A stretch of 64,000 nucleotides of DNA from Stentor coeruleus (lineage: Eukaryota > Ciliophora > Heterotrichea > Heterotrichida > Stentoridae). How positions within the stretch are numbered: the first letter of the stretch is position 1; every line of letters begins with the position of its first letter. Location: assembly GCA_001970955.1 (NCBI GenBank), contig MPUH01000056.1:1-64000 (forward strand). Direction: 5' to 3'. Both the position numbers and the translations under genes were made by a program. Below are positions 39,589 to 50,195 of this stretch, in pieces. The notes below the pieces were generated by a model, which saw only the letters and a program-made list of their open reading frames with translations, was not told the DNA's origin and did no database searches.

Positions 39589-41706
39589 ATGGAACAGCTG
39601 ACGTGCTGGGTATGTTGCAAAGACCTAGGTTTCCATGCTCTGGGAGCTTGTGGACACAATGATATGTGCCTCTACTGTGCTTGCAGACTAAGGATTCTGT
39701 TAAAAGATTACAAATGTCCAATTTGCAAGACAAATTTACCTAAAGTCCTGATAACTAAAAACCCAAATGCTAAACTTGAGGACTATCCAGAATTAGAAGT
39801 CTGCAAAAACGACTACGGGATTCTTTGTGACTCACCTGAAGCTCAAGAAGCTTTTTCCAAAATCCAGAGTTTCAACTGCTGGCTTCCTAGCTGTAGAAAC
39901 CCTAAAAACCACACCCTAGCCCAATTAACAAAACATATTGATAGTCATAAACTGAAATTTTGTAGGACATGTTTGAATGGAAGGCTTATATTTATATGGG
40001 AACAAAAAGTTTATACTAATCAAGATCTTAAGAAGCATTTGCAGTTTGGAGATGAAGATATTCCCCCACATAGACAGTGTTTGTTTTGTAATAGCATGTA
40101 TTATGATGAAAGTGAACTGAGAAGCCATTTAGAGTCGAAGCATTATTTTTGTAATGTTTGTGAAGGAAAAAGTTATGTTTACTATGAAGATTATGAGAAA
40201 CTAAAATTGCATTTTCAGAAATCACATTATATGTGCCATGATCCATCTTGTGCCGAAAGTAGATTTACAGTTTTCAAAACCCCTTATGAGTTACAAGCAC
40301 ATACTTATAACATACACACTGATAAAGATAAATTGAGTAAAGCACAAAAACAACAATTTACCAGTATACAAATATTAGAAGAAGAACCTTTAAGGCCAAA
40401 TACAGAAGGTATTGATTTCTCAGGGCAATTTACTGTAAAAAAAATAAACGAAGAAGATAAACATGGAAAAAACTCTAAAAACTATAAAACTAAAAACTAT
40501 GTGGTCAAAAAGAAAAAACAAGAAATTGTTGACTATAAAACATTACCTAAACAAGCAGAAAAAGAAGTTATACAAATGATAAAAGAATCAATGGCTCACA
40601 ATCCAACGAATTATGATCAGTTTAAATCATTTGCTATTCAGTTTAATAAATGTCAAATTGCCGCTGAGGTACTTTTGAAGAAATTTATTGAACTTGCTGG
40701 GATAAACCAAGGGGAAATTTTGTTTCCTGTACTTATAACAACATTAAAATCTAATGATAAGCAAGAAGAGCTTCATAGAGAATATGTCAAATACATGGAA
40801 GGTAAACAAAATGTATCATCAGATGGCAAATGCTGTAATAAATTCTCAGATTGTACCTATGATGCTTCTCTCTTCCGAGTCTTAACCGAAGTTATTGAAG
40901 CTGAACTTTCATCACGTCCTGAAGAAAAAACTAAAAAAGCTCTTTTCATGCATCCATCCCAATTAATTCAAATGGCAGCAATTATTGATAGAATGCAATT
41001 AGGAGATATGTGCAGATTAATGTTTATTATGAATTTTGGGGTAATAGATAAAGCTAAATCTTCAATTCTCAGTATGATTGAAAGGGCAAATGATAAAGAA
41101 TTCAATGAAAGTTTACAAGTAAAATATGAAAGTTTTTTCCTTAAAGATATCGAATCACAACATCTTTATGTTATTCACAAATACAGTGAAATGTGTCTTG
41201 CAAAACTACAAGGAAGACCACTTAAAGAGGATTCAAAACTTTTAAACAATTGGGACGAAACAAAAACTGCAAAAAAAATAGAAGAAGAAGAAGCGGAAGA
41301 GGAGGAAAAAAAAGATGAAAAAAACTGGGCAAGTGTTTTAGTGAAAAAAAGCGCAAAAGCTCCATCAAATATAGAGAAAAACTTCCCATCTTTGGCTAGT
41401 TCGATGCCTAATGAGCATAAAACTTGGGGAAAAGGTCAGAAAATTGGTTATTCAGCTAAACCTGGAGGGAATTATCCGGCTAGTTCAGTTTATCCGACTA
41501 TAGAAAGTACATTTCCTAGTTTAGAAAATAGTTTTCCTACTTTAGCTACTGAACAGAGTCATAAGAAAGTTGTAGAAGAAAAGGTTGAAATACCTAGTAA
41601 TCCGATTATTATAAACAATCAGACACCAAATGAACTGGAGTTTTTGAAGGAAAAAGGTTTTCATGTTACTCAGAGCAAGAGGAATAGGAAAAAAAAGGGC
41701 AAGTAG
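39589..41706 (+). CDS. ZNF598: E3 ubiquitin ligase ZNF598/Hel2
   Basis: 705 residues. N-terminal RING: CWVCCKDLGFHALGACGHND then CLYCACRLR and CPICK (residues 6-47). It is followed by the ZNF598 series of C2H2-like fingers (CWLPSC..H..H, CRTC, CLFCNSMYYDESELRSHLES, CNVCEG, CHDPSCAESRFTVF..H). This order is specific to ZNF598/Hel2, which senses collided ribosomes and ubiquitinates uS10/eS10. The middle is helical, the C-terminus low-complexity and basic, ending KRNRKKKGK. Unlike animal ZNF598 I see no PPGF-type GYF ligand. Length is close to yeast Hel2 (639). Confidence 0.92.
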   Translation: MEQLTCWVCCKDLGFHALGACGHNDMCLYCACRLRILLKDYKCPICKTNLPKVLITKNPNAKLEDYPELEVCKNDYGILCDSPEAQEAFSKIQSFNCWLPSCRNPKNHTLAQLTKHIDSHKLKFCRTCLNGRLIFIWEQKVYTNQDLKKHLQFGDEDIPPHRQCLFCNSMYYDESELRSHLESKHYFCNVCEGKSYVYYEDYEKLKLHFQKSHYMCHDPSCAESRFTVFKTPYELQAHTYNIHTDKDKLSKAQKQQFTSIQILEEEPLRPNTEGIDFSGQFTVKKINEEDKHGKNSKNYKTKNYVVKKKKQEIVDYKTLPKQAEKEVIQMIKESMAHNPTNYDQFKSFAIQFNKCQIAAEVLLKKFIELAGINQGEILFPVLITTLKSNDKQEELHREYVKYMEGKQNVSSDGKCCNKFSDCTYDASLFRVLTEVIEAELSSRPEEKTKKALFMHPSQLIQMAAIIDRMQLGDMCRLMFIMNFGVIDKAKSSILSMIERANDKEFNESLQVKYESFFLKDIESQHLYVIHKYSEMCLAKLQGRPLKEDSKLLNNWDETKTAKKIEEEEAEEEEKKDEKNWASVLVKKSAKAPSNIEKNFPSLASSMPNEHKTWGKGQKIGYSAKPGGNYPASSVYPTIESTFPSLENSFPTLATEQSHKKVVEEKVEIPSNPIIINNQTPNELEFLKEKGFHVTQSKRNRKKKGK

Positions 41707-42397
41707 CAGGATGGGATGGGAATAGTGGTTAGTTAGTGGTAATTAATTAGCTACGGAAGAGAATTTGGATTTAATGTTGAGGCTTTTATATAGTTTTTTA
41801 ATAGGAAGGAAATGCCTTATTGATATAGGTAGTTAGGATAAAGTCATGTTTGGGGATTTTATTTTAAGATTTTTATTTGTATTTATGGAGGATTTTATGC
41901 TGAGATATATTGATTACTTTAGTTTTTTATAGGAAATTAAAGGATTTTAGCTTTTTTTGATAAGTACTGTAGGATAAAAATGCTATTAGGAAGTTTGATA
42001 GTTGAGATTTCTTATAAACAAGTGTATATTTGCTTGAACTTATACATACATTGTTTATAGTACCCTTTCAATTTATAAAAAAGGTGCTCTAAGGGTTCTT
42101 AAAATTTATCCGATATACTAAATAGTTTAAATAGGTTTTTTAACACTATTCAATTGTAACTCACTTCTAATTCAATCTTAATATCCATAATAAACTAATA
42201 TTATCTAATTAAAATACCTTATTTTCCACACTATACCATACCATAATCTAATCTCATACAAATTCCACTAATAAACAAACCTATTCCACAAACCATCTTC
42301 TTAAAATCCCACATCCTAAATCAACCTCTAAAAAACCTTAACTCAAATACAAATTCTGCTTAGTTATTAAAAAATCAGTTGAAAATATAAATTCAAA
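41707..42397. other. Intergenic with sharp base-skew switch
   Basis: No gene. G/T-rich up to about 42.0 kb, then C/A-rich from about 42.15 kb to the next ATG: a clear example of the skew pattern around + genes. Confidence 0.6.
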
Positions 42398-42883
42398 ATG
42401 GATATGAAAAGAAAAGAAGAAATTTTAAAAGAAATCGACAAAGAAGAAAATCTCTGCAACGAAATCTATGAGGGAATTCTTAAAAATCGAATAAAATACG
42501 AAGAAGAAATCCGTCTTCTCCAACAAGAAAAGCTTTCTTTATCCTTAGAAAATATGAAAAGTCAAACTTTATCAAGACCTTCAATAAAAACCGTAGAAAG
42601 AGGTGTCTCACCAATACGCATAGTCACAAATAAAGAGAATATTCAGATATCAAAATGCTCAATTGCTTCAAATTCCCCAAGAAACCAAATGCCTTTAAAA
42701 AAATCATATAAAGGGCATAATGAGACAAGAATACCATTACAACACCTTCAAGTTGATTATAATTTTGATGGCTTATCATCAAGAAAAAACCCTTTAGACT
42801 CCTTAAGAAGTACATCAGGACACGATGATTTCATGATAAATTTCGACAGTTTGCAATACTCAAAAGATTTAAGTTCATTATAA
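42398..42883 (+). CDS. Small coiled-coil protein with KEN-like motif, unknown
   Basis: 161 residues. Helical coiled coil at 1-55 (RKEEILKEIDKEENLCNEIY), then a disordered Ser-rich region. It contains NKENI (a KEN-box word) and TRIPLQHL (an RxxL destruction-box word), which in cell-cycle proteins recruit APC/C; at this length such words may be chance. Not otherwise recognised. ATATAAATT lies 8 nt upstream of the ATG. Confidence 0.55.
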   Translation: MDMKRKEEILKEIDKEENLCNEIYEGILKNRIKYEEEIRLLQQEKLSLSLENMKSQTLSRPSIKTVERGVSPIRIVTNKENIQISKCSIASNSPRNQMPLKKSYKGHNETRIPLQHLQVDYNFDGLSSRKNPLDSLRSTSGHDDFMINFDSLQYSKDLSSL

Positions 42884-43400
42884 TTATTTTAAAACCCAAT
42901 AAGCCTTTTTATATAATAAAAAAATCTTGTAGCCATAGTATATTTATTTAAAAGCATGAATATTATTATTAGCAAAACATAAATCATATAATTTATATGC
43001 AATTTTATCTTAAATTTTAATTGTAATATCTAAGCATTTTATTCTAAGTGTTACCATAAATTAATTATCTTAGTAAAACCTTATAAATTTTTGCATGTAA
43101 ATAAAATATATAATTTTATGTGTCTTAGATTTTTTCAAAAAAAAAAATTGTAGCTTCTGGTTTCTTATATTCAATTATATATACCCTTGAACATAAGTAA
43201 AATATATGTGGATAATATATAAAGATTAATTAGGTAATTTATTAATATACTGCAAATTATTAACATAAATACTTATAACTTGTATAGTATCACCATTTTG
43301 TCCAAAGACATAATCTTAATAATTTTCGCTGATGTGTATTTACACTTGTTTTCTTTATAAGCTCTATTAATTTTCATTAGTAAATATTTTTGATAAGATA

Positions 43401-43712
43401 TTACTGATTTCCTAGATTGAAAACTGTAATTAATCCTCCAAAGTTGTTAAATAAATCCGAGTTCCCACTTGTATTAGCTGAAATTTGAATGATTTCAAGA
43501 CTGGCTTCATCATTTTTTTGTGTCACAATATATGATAAAAACTGGGTAATAAGGCAAGATTTATATGCAAGATATACTAAATTTTTGTATCTTTCAAATC
43601 AGTTTTTTTTAAATCTTTTTTCCTTAGGACAAATTATCAAAGGCATTTTTTTGTTTTTTTTTCCGCTTATTTGCTGTCATAAAATCATTGACAATACTGT
43701 CAAGTTCTGAGT
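43401..43712 (-). pseudogene. Decayed protein-coding gene
   Basis: Minus-strand coding patches: SELDSIVNDFMTANKRKKKQ then NAFDNL, next a 16-nt GT-AG segment (GTCCTAAGGAAAAAAG) whose removal matches the frame of FERYKNLVYLAYKSCLITQF, LSYIVTQKNDEASLEIIQ and an end GGLITVFNLGNQ before TAA. One TGA remains in frame just before FERYKN, and no ATG start is seen; upstream of SELDSI the frame is closed by TAG. So either this is a dead gene or it uses introns I cannot place. Not recognised. The + frame at 43489-43710 is its shadow. Confidence 0.5.
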
Positions 43713-44129
43713 TTAAAGATAAAATCTAAAAAATGCTTTCAAACAGTTTTTATGCTAAGGACAATTTAAAGTTTAAAAAACAAAATCATCCAAGTTTGTT
43801 CTATAAATGCAATTTCCTCCATCTCTTCCATTCTTCTTTTAATATCACATTTCCTCTATTCTAAACATTTAACTCTCAGTTATAAATTTTTCTCACAAAT
43901 ATCTTATCCATGTATTCATATATAATTCCGATTTAAAACCAAGAATATTCTTTTTAAGAATATATGCCAAACCTCATAAAAAAATTTCCTCACATCTCCT
44001 AAATTGTCTTCAAAAACAATCCTCTACTATTTAACCCATTCCAAAAATCAACATACAAATATTTCTTCATAAAAATTAAACCATTCTTATAATAAAAGCC
44101 CATCTTCCTCAAATATCATTCAAAATTTT

Positions 44130-44234
44130 CCTAATATTTTTTCTTATAATAAACACACTATTTTTTACTGAAAAAAACTTTNCCTAATATTTTTTCTTAT
44201 AATAAACACACTATTTTTTACTGAAAAAAACTTT
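44130..44234. repeat. 52-bp duplication across assembly N
   Basis: 44130-44181 equals 44183-44234 with the N (44182) between. Most likely an unmerged contig overlap just downstream of the cyclin gene. Confidence 0.85.
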
Positions 44235-44281
44235 TTATCAACTATACTTATACAGTATTAATTACATCAATGCTCTTTGCC

Positions 44282-44842
44282 CTAGTTTGGGAAAAAAGCA
44301 CTAAGTTCTGAAAAGCTACAATTGCTTCCATACTCTGTAAAATCCGTGTCATCATCTTCAATTTCATCATCATTTTGATAGTCTTCAATTCGAATATCCC
44401 TCATTTTTCCCGCTTCAATCAGACTTTCATCAACTTCTTCTATATCCCAAAACCTAATTTTCCAATGTATTTGTTCTAGCATAACTATTTCCAGCCTAGA
44501 TAATTCCCCAGCTTTTAAAAGTCCTATTTTTTCTAAACAGCTATTTGGTGCTGGCGTGTCTGAGAAAAACTTATAAATCAAAACCAAGGCTGTGAAGACG
44601 AGTTTGTGTATATTATATAGTGTAATACGGTCAAAAAACTTCTCTATGATAAGAAACGCATAGGAAACAATGCTTTCCTGGAGATCAAGTCGATATAGGA
44701 AATTATCTATAAAACCCTCAAGTTGCATTGGAAGAGGCTTGGGAAGAGAAAAAAGCTCTAAAGCTTCCCGTTCTTTATCGTCTAACATATTTTTTTCTAG
44801 TATTTCGTTCACTAGTGAAACAAATCCTGCGGTTAGTGCCAT
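44282..44842 (-). CDS. PHO80/U-type cyclin
   Basis: 186 residues. A single cyclin fold at about 35-130: IVSYAFLIIEKFFDRITLYN, IHKLVFTALVLIYKFFSDTP, LLKAGELSRLEIVMLEQIHW matches the PHO80-like pattern (NVHRL, KF.DD, G.s..ELN.LE..FL..l.f). Such cyclins activate PCL/PHO85 or CDK5-like kinases. The C-tail is strongly acidic (residues 150-175). The start follows TTTATAAATG exactly. Small but normal for plant U-type cyclins (about 200). Confidence 0.88.
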   Translation of the reverse strand: MALTAGFVSLVNEILEKNMLDDKEREALELFSLPKPLPMQLEGFIDNFLYRLDLQESIVSYAFLIIEKFFDRITLYNIHKLVFTALVLIYKFFSDTPAPNSCLEKIGLLKAGELSRLEIVMLEQIHWKIRFWDIEEVDESLIEAGKMRDIRIEDYQNDDEIEDDDTDFTEYGSNCSFSELSAFFPN

Positions 44843-45570
44843 TTATAAACCATCCACACACAGTAAATTAAAGGAAAACTCTGAGAGATGTGTAGGCGAA
44901 TAAACCTTTAATATAAATCTTATCGAATGGTAAAGTCTTCCTGTACAACAAGCTTTCTAGGTTGAAAAATTCAAATTAAGAAAACCCTTGATAAAGCAGG
45001 GGAAGTCTAAATAAAGGAGAATCAAATGTGAAAATGTGTTTATAAGCTTTTTTGATATAAGATTTGATGTTAATTAAGGAGGAAAAAGTATAAGCGTAAG
45101 TGTTGAATTTTAGGAATTGTGGTGTTTGATCTTTATGATATGGCTAATATAAGGGATTTTTTAAAGGCTTGAATTCCAGCTTTTAAAAGGCTAAAAGTTG
45201 GAAAAGATAGGATGAGTTAAAGTTTTTATTTTATAAGTTATATAGTCATCACAGTTTCTACAAGGATTTTTCAAATTTGTCTCTAGTGAGAGATTTTCCA
45301 AAAGAAGTGTTAAGAATAAAAAAGCCACCCATAAAACTTATTTACCACAACCTATCCTGCAAATCTCAAAATCCTATATTTTCCCTACAATCCACCATCT
45401 ATTTTCGACCTAACTCCCATCATCCCCTCTACCCAATTTCGCATCTTAACTTTTTCCTTATAATTTTACCTGCTAAATCATTAAAAACAATCAAATTCTC
45501 AAACCTCTTCATAAAAAACCTAAATTCTAGGCTTAAAACTACTTATTTATCCTATAATCGACAAATCACT
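44843..45570. other. Intergenic, no gene seen
   Basis: G-rich on the + strand near 44.9-45.2 kb (upstream of the minus cyclin), C-rich from 45.3 kb (downstream of minus PI4K-beta). A + frame at 45277-45675 opens at TTG, runs into the PI4K gene and reads as noncoding composition. Confidence 0.55.
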
Positions 45571-47795
45571 TTAATAAAATATATTCTGACAGCAGTACTG
45601 GAATTTATCATAACACCTAGTAGTCCAATTATCAAGACTTTCATCAATAAGATCATTAATATAGTCTCTATCTGATTGGCCTCCTATAGGTAATAATCTT
45701 TCTTTAAGCATATTAGTACTTTGTTCTCCAGAACTAAAACATCCAAGTCCACTACCAGCACCTGTTCTCATCATTTCTACCATCAAAAATATCTGTTCAG
45801 CTTTTTCTTTTAAAGCGATATACCCTTTCACACAAAGCAACCTAAATTCTATAAAAGAATTCGACCTTCTTCCTCCGAGTAAAGCTTCAAATTCATCTGT
45901 TAGTTTAAATGGAGCTTTTTCAAATTTCATACCTTTACCTGGGGCATTAGATAACATAAACCCAAAATCTATGTGGATTATATGCCCTGAACGATCTATT
46001 AGGATGTTTCCATTATGACGATCTTTGATTTGAAGAATATAACAAAGAAGGCTATATCCAGCTAGGCTTCTCATAAAACATTTACGAGCTTTTTTGAACT
46101 CATGAGTAGTGTCATCACCGTAAGTTTGTAGGAAATGCTCATAGAGAGTTTTTCTTTGAATTGCTTTTTTCAACCCATCTATTGAAATAGCATCTGGAAC
46201 ACATTCTAGGATCCCACAGTCTTGTCCGGTTGCTAGAATATCATAAGCATATAACCAAAGTTTGAGATTTTTTTCTTTGAAAGTTTGAAGAAAAAATGAT
46301 ATTAATTGCATGGCAAGCTGTTCTTGACGAAGGTCATCACCACTTTTAACTATAACATGGACTAGATTCCAAGTTTTTAATGACCCATAAGGGCTATTTT
46401 GTCTTATCCTTTCAGCTGTTTTTTTAAAAGATTTTATTATATCTTCACCTGAATCACATGTATCAGGTTCATATACTATAGCTATACTTTGTCCTCGGCT
46501 TTCTCTAGTTTTATCATAATGAAATTCAGCTGTCATTGAATGAGATGGTCTTACACTTGGTATCATCATACTTTGTGTTGGCCCTCGTAAAGTTCCTGGA
46601 CTTATAGTTTCTCTTGCTATTTTTTCTAGAAAACTTGGGGTACGATCGTGTATAAAACTTTTTGCGAAGGTTCTTTCAATGTCTGTACTCAATGTTCTTT
46701 TTGATATTGATAAATCTGAGTTCTTTTGTATATTGTACTCTTTTAAAGGTTGGAATACTTCTATACAGATTAGATATGGGGCACGTTCTTTAGTTGTAAA
46801 AACCTTAGCTTCGTTTATTGAGATATGCAGTACAAATGATTCACGAAGCTTTGGGTCACTAAAAGGTATATAAGCACAAGCTGGGAGCATCTTGTTAACT
46901 TTAATAAGTTCCTTCTGCAAAACAGCTTTTTTATCCGCAGACTTCATAATAATTGTAGATATTTCCGTAAGTCTCTCAACAAAACACATTGTTGTTTGGA
47001 ATGGATCCGGTTCAGAATCTTCAGCGAAAAACCCTAAATTTATATATTTAGGGTTAAGAGTTTGATTATAAATATTTACCTCGTCTGAAGCATAAACTTT
47101 TAACGCTTGTTGGACAGTATCATATTCTCTATCAGAAATATTCAAATAAATAAGTCCTAATTCAGTAATCTCCATACCTAGTTCTTTAGCAATCTCTTGT
47201 ATTTTTTCTGAATGCTCAATAAAAATCTCTGAAGACCCTTTGATAACTTTGCTTATAGTTTGAATAAGTCTGTTTAATATTTACATATAAGGGTCTATAT
47301 GGCTCACTTCAATTTCAGCGAAATTTGTTGAATATAAACACCACAAAACTCTTTGGGAGAAATAAAAGCTTTGTCTACACATATACAATATTGCAGTAAG
47401 CAAGGATTTTACATCTTCATTATATATAAAAAGGAGAAGGTTGCTTAAATAGATCTTACCATATTTGAGGTACATAGAATTCTAAATCTTCTCTTGTTGA
47501 ACTATCTGGACTTGGGCTTATTTTGCAGTCTCTAAGCTCTTGAATTGCTGGTTTTTGACTGTAAAGGTTAAGCAAAGTTGTGTAAACAGGATCGAATTGC
47601 CTTTTATTAGAAAGCTTATCCCATAATTTTACCCAAAAATTGTTGTGTGATATTTTCTAAGGAGAAAGTTACCTTGCTTTTTACACAACAACAACAGAAA
47701 CAACTGAAAAAGGATTTGCAGCATTTTTGTTTGCGAGGCTTTGGTGGGATTAGAGATTCTTCAGCAGTATCAGGATGTATAATACCTTTATTCAT
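45571..47795 (-). CDS. PI4KB: Phosphatidylinositol 4-kinase beta (four exons)
   Basis: Exons (5' to 3') 47795-47673, 47656-47460, 47443-47285, 47269-45571; together 725 residues with intact frame. Three introns of 16, 16 and 15 nt. The kinase domain covers the last 280 residues: GDDLRQEQLAMQLISFF, DCGILECVPDA, catalytic LQIKDRHNGNILIDRSGHI, HIDFGFMLSNAPG, FKLTDEFEALLGG, all hallmarks of type III PI4K-beta, which makes PI4P on Golgi membranes. Exons 2-3 encode the helical (LKU) region. Exon 1 is unusual: a basic stretch followed by CCKSFFSCFCCCC, a cluster fit for S-acylation. Expected to act with Arf/Rab11-type GTPases. Confidence 0.93.
47270..47284 (-). other. 15-nt intron (PI4KB intron 3)
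   Basis: GTAAATATTAAACAG on the minus strand, phase 2. Removal joins HIDPYI to LIQTISKV; contains a TAA. Confidence 0.88.
47444..47459 (-). other. 16-nt intron (PI4KB intron 2)
   Basis: GTAAGATCTATTTAAG, phase 2. Removal restores FYVPQICNLLLFIYN, a conserved helical-domain segment. Confidence 0.88.
47657..47672 (-). other. 16-nt intron (PI4KB intron 1)
   Basis: GTAACTTTCTCCTTAG, phase 0. It separates the Cys-rich exon 1 from NNFWVKLWDKL. With all three introns removed the coding length is divisible by three. Confidence 0.8.
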
Positions 47796-48346
47796 TATTA
47801 TATTTAAGGTAGGAGAATTTTATATATGAGTGTTTTATGAAGATAAGGATAATTTTAAGGTTTAATAGATTAGGGTATTAGAAGAAATAGAAAAATCATG
47901 CGTTTTATAGTTGGAAAAGATAAAAATTTAGTTATGGGTATTGTTTAGAAAGGATTTTGATAAGAATAAAAAGGGTATTTTGGATTTTGTGATTAGGATA
48001 ATTAGGAGAGATAGTTTTAAGGCGCTTTTTATGTTAAGATTATGAGAAATTGTTTTTAGATGGTTATAATGATATCTCAATTTCTATATTGTATAATATA
48101 ATAATTATGATACTAGACTAGCTTCACTTACTTTTAAGTATAAAAACTGCATCTATTTAAATCTGATACTTCCTACTAACACCTATTTACAGTAAACCTA
48201 TATACTATTACTTCAACACCTATTGTCATATCTTATATAATATCCTAACACCCAAAACATATTTAAAACTATATTCAAAATGTTCAAATAGATTTCTAAT
48301 ATCCTCATTAGTTTTGTACAAAATTATTCAAATCATATAACATTCT
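47796..48346. other. Divergent spacer PI4KB / coiled-coil gene
   Basis: G-rich on the + strand next to PI4KB (its upstream side), C/A-rich before the + gene. Contains the partial telomere-like word CCTAACACCCAAAA at 48244-48257, about 90 nt before the ATG. Confidence 0.55.
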
Positions 48347-49282
48347 ATGTCGAAAATCAATAAGGTTAAGCACGATTCAAAAATATATCTTAATAAAAAT
48401 TACATGATTGATAACCAAAACGAGCACAGCGATACCGACGAAAACATGCAAGCATTATTTTCCGAGCGTATTCTCTCCTCAGACCAAACTGAGCAGGCCA
48501 ATAATACAAGAAAAGCTGAGCCTACAAGTAAAAAAAGTCTTCGATCTAGTCAAAAAGTAAGTTCCCAATCCTCTCCTCGACACAAATCAACCAAAAACTC
48601 CCTTTCTTCTCTAAAAAACCGTGAAGAAATCGACGCTCTCAGCAAAGAAACCTCACAACAAGTTATAAAATCAGTCTATTCCCTCATAAGCTCCAAATTC
48701 CCATTTACCCTAGGAAAAAGCGAACTCTCAAATAAAGACCAGTTCGAAATACAAAACTTTTTCCTTAAAAAAAAGAACGAATTCAACAAAGTCCTAGAAG
48801 AAATCAGCCTATTACACCAACAAAACCCCAAGAAAAATATCAAAAAAGCTATGAAATATCATGAAAACAATGAAAAAAAATACATAAAAGAACTCGCAAG
48901 GCTACATGAAAAGCAGAAAATGCTCAAAAAACAACTAATTCAAAGAGCTAATGAGAAAATACTAAAAGAAAAAAAAGTCATCAAAAAACAAAAGGAACTT
49001 GAAGCTAAAAGAAAGGAAAGGGAAGAAAGGAAAATGCAAGAAAAAGAGAAAGTTCTTATTATAGAAAATATAGAAAATTTTTATAGGGACAGGATTACAA
49101 TTGTTAGGGATTTTTTAAAGAAGGAAATTGAGTCGAAAAAAATTATTGAGTATGATGAGAAACAGTATGTTTCAGAGTTGATTAAACAGAAGAAACAGAG
49201 AAGGATGAAAAATTTGTTGGATTTAAAGCATAAGTATGAACTGAAACTTGAAGAGTTGAAAGATAAGTTTAGTAGTATGTGA
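48347..49282 (+). CDS. Coiled-coil protein, unknown
   Basis: 311 residues. N-third is disordered, Ser/Lys-rich (SLRSSQKVSSQSSPRHKS). From about residue 135 it is one long charged helix (KKYIKELARLHEKQKMLKKQ; KEREERKMQEKEK). The pattern resembles centriolar or microtubule-associated single-helix proteins, but no family is recognised. Terminates with TGA, a rarer stop here. Followed by a strongly G-rich 3' region. Confidence 0.65.
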   Translation: MSKINKVKHDSKIYLNKNYMIDNQNEHSDTDENMQALFSERILSSDQTEQANNTRKAEPTSKKSLRSSQKVSSQSSPRHKSTKNSLSSLKNREEIDALSKETSQQVIKSVYSLISSKFPFTLGKSELSNKDQFEIQNFFLKKKNEFNKVLEEISLLHQQNPKKNIKKAMKYHENNEKKYIKELARLHEKQKMLKKQLIQRANEKILKEKKVIKKQKELEAKRKEREERKMQEKEKVLIIENIENFYRDRITIVRDFLKKEIESKKIIEYDEKQYVSELIKQKKQRRMKNLLDLKHKYELKLEELKDKFSSM

Positions 49283-50195
49283 GAGGAGGTTTTGGATGAT
49301 TTGCATAATTTAATTTTTGGTGTTATAAGGAAGGGTTTAGAGATGATTTCAAAGGATTTTTAATTAATGAAGGGTTTTATGATATGATTAGGGTATTTTT
49401 TTTTGTAGGAGGGAAAAGTGTGGGTTTGTAAGTAAAAGTTAGGATTTTGATGGTATTTTGAATTTGGTTAGGAGAATAAGAGTTTTAGGCTGTTTATAGG
49501 TTTGTGAGTAGGTAATGATTTGAAAAGTTTTGTTTTGTATGTTTTAGTTTTTATTGAAGTTTATTTAATATATTAGATTGTTGATAGAAAGATTTTTATA
49601 TATTATTGAGTTTTTTGATAGAATAGGATTGAGGCTTATGATTTAGTTTTAGAAATGATTAAGTTAAAGAATAGGTCGTAGAATTTACAAAATAGTCTAA
49701 TTAAAATTTAAAATAAAATTTATATCTTACACTTAGGCTGAAAATATAAATCTTTATATTATTGATAATAAGGCTTATTTAGGTTTTATAATATCAATTC
49801 GAATAATAATAAACATATAAAAGATATATAAATAATTAAGAAAATATAAGGTGATTCTCATAGCAAACTATATAGTTATTATTTTTAAAGCATCCTCTTT
49901 TTTAATAAAAAGTAAATTTTTTTCACCTTAACTTTAAATATATAAAATCTAGAACCTATAACTGTTTTAATTAAACTATTTTTCTTAGAATATTAAATCT
50001 TCAATGTTCTCTAGATTTAAACTGAATTTACCGACAAATAAATAAAATTACTCAAAAAATTTCAGTGACTATAAAAGTAAAATTATTCTCTCATCATTAA
50101 ATAAACTAAATTAATCTCACAATAAATTTTAAATATAATCCAAAAACTCATCTCTAATAATTATTCTTCCGTAATAATTTCTTAAACATTTACTA
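49283..50195. other. Intergenic with skew switch
   Basis: No gene. G/T-rich to about 49.65 kb, then AT-rich and C-leaning from about 49.9 kb to the next ATG. Confidence 0.55.

Larger units (their letters stand above)
42884..44281. other. Spacer with a coding relic and assembly duplication
   Basis: Between + gene 42398 and the minus cyclin. Holds a decayed minus-strand gene (43401-43712) and two 52-bp copies across an N. From about 43.8 kb the + strand is C-rich, as downstream of a minus gene. Confidence 0.6.

Noticed and set aside
45277-45675. 132-codon + strand frame
   Set aside because: Opens at TTG, lies in the C-rich 3' flank of PI4KB and overlaps its coding end; composition explains it.
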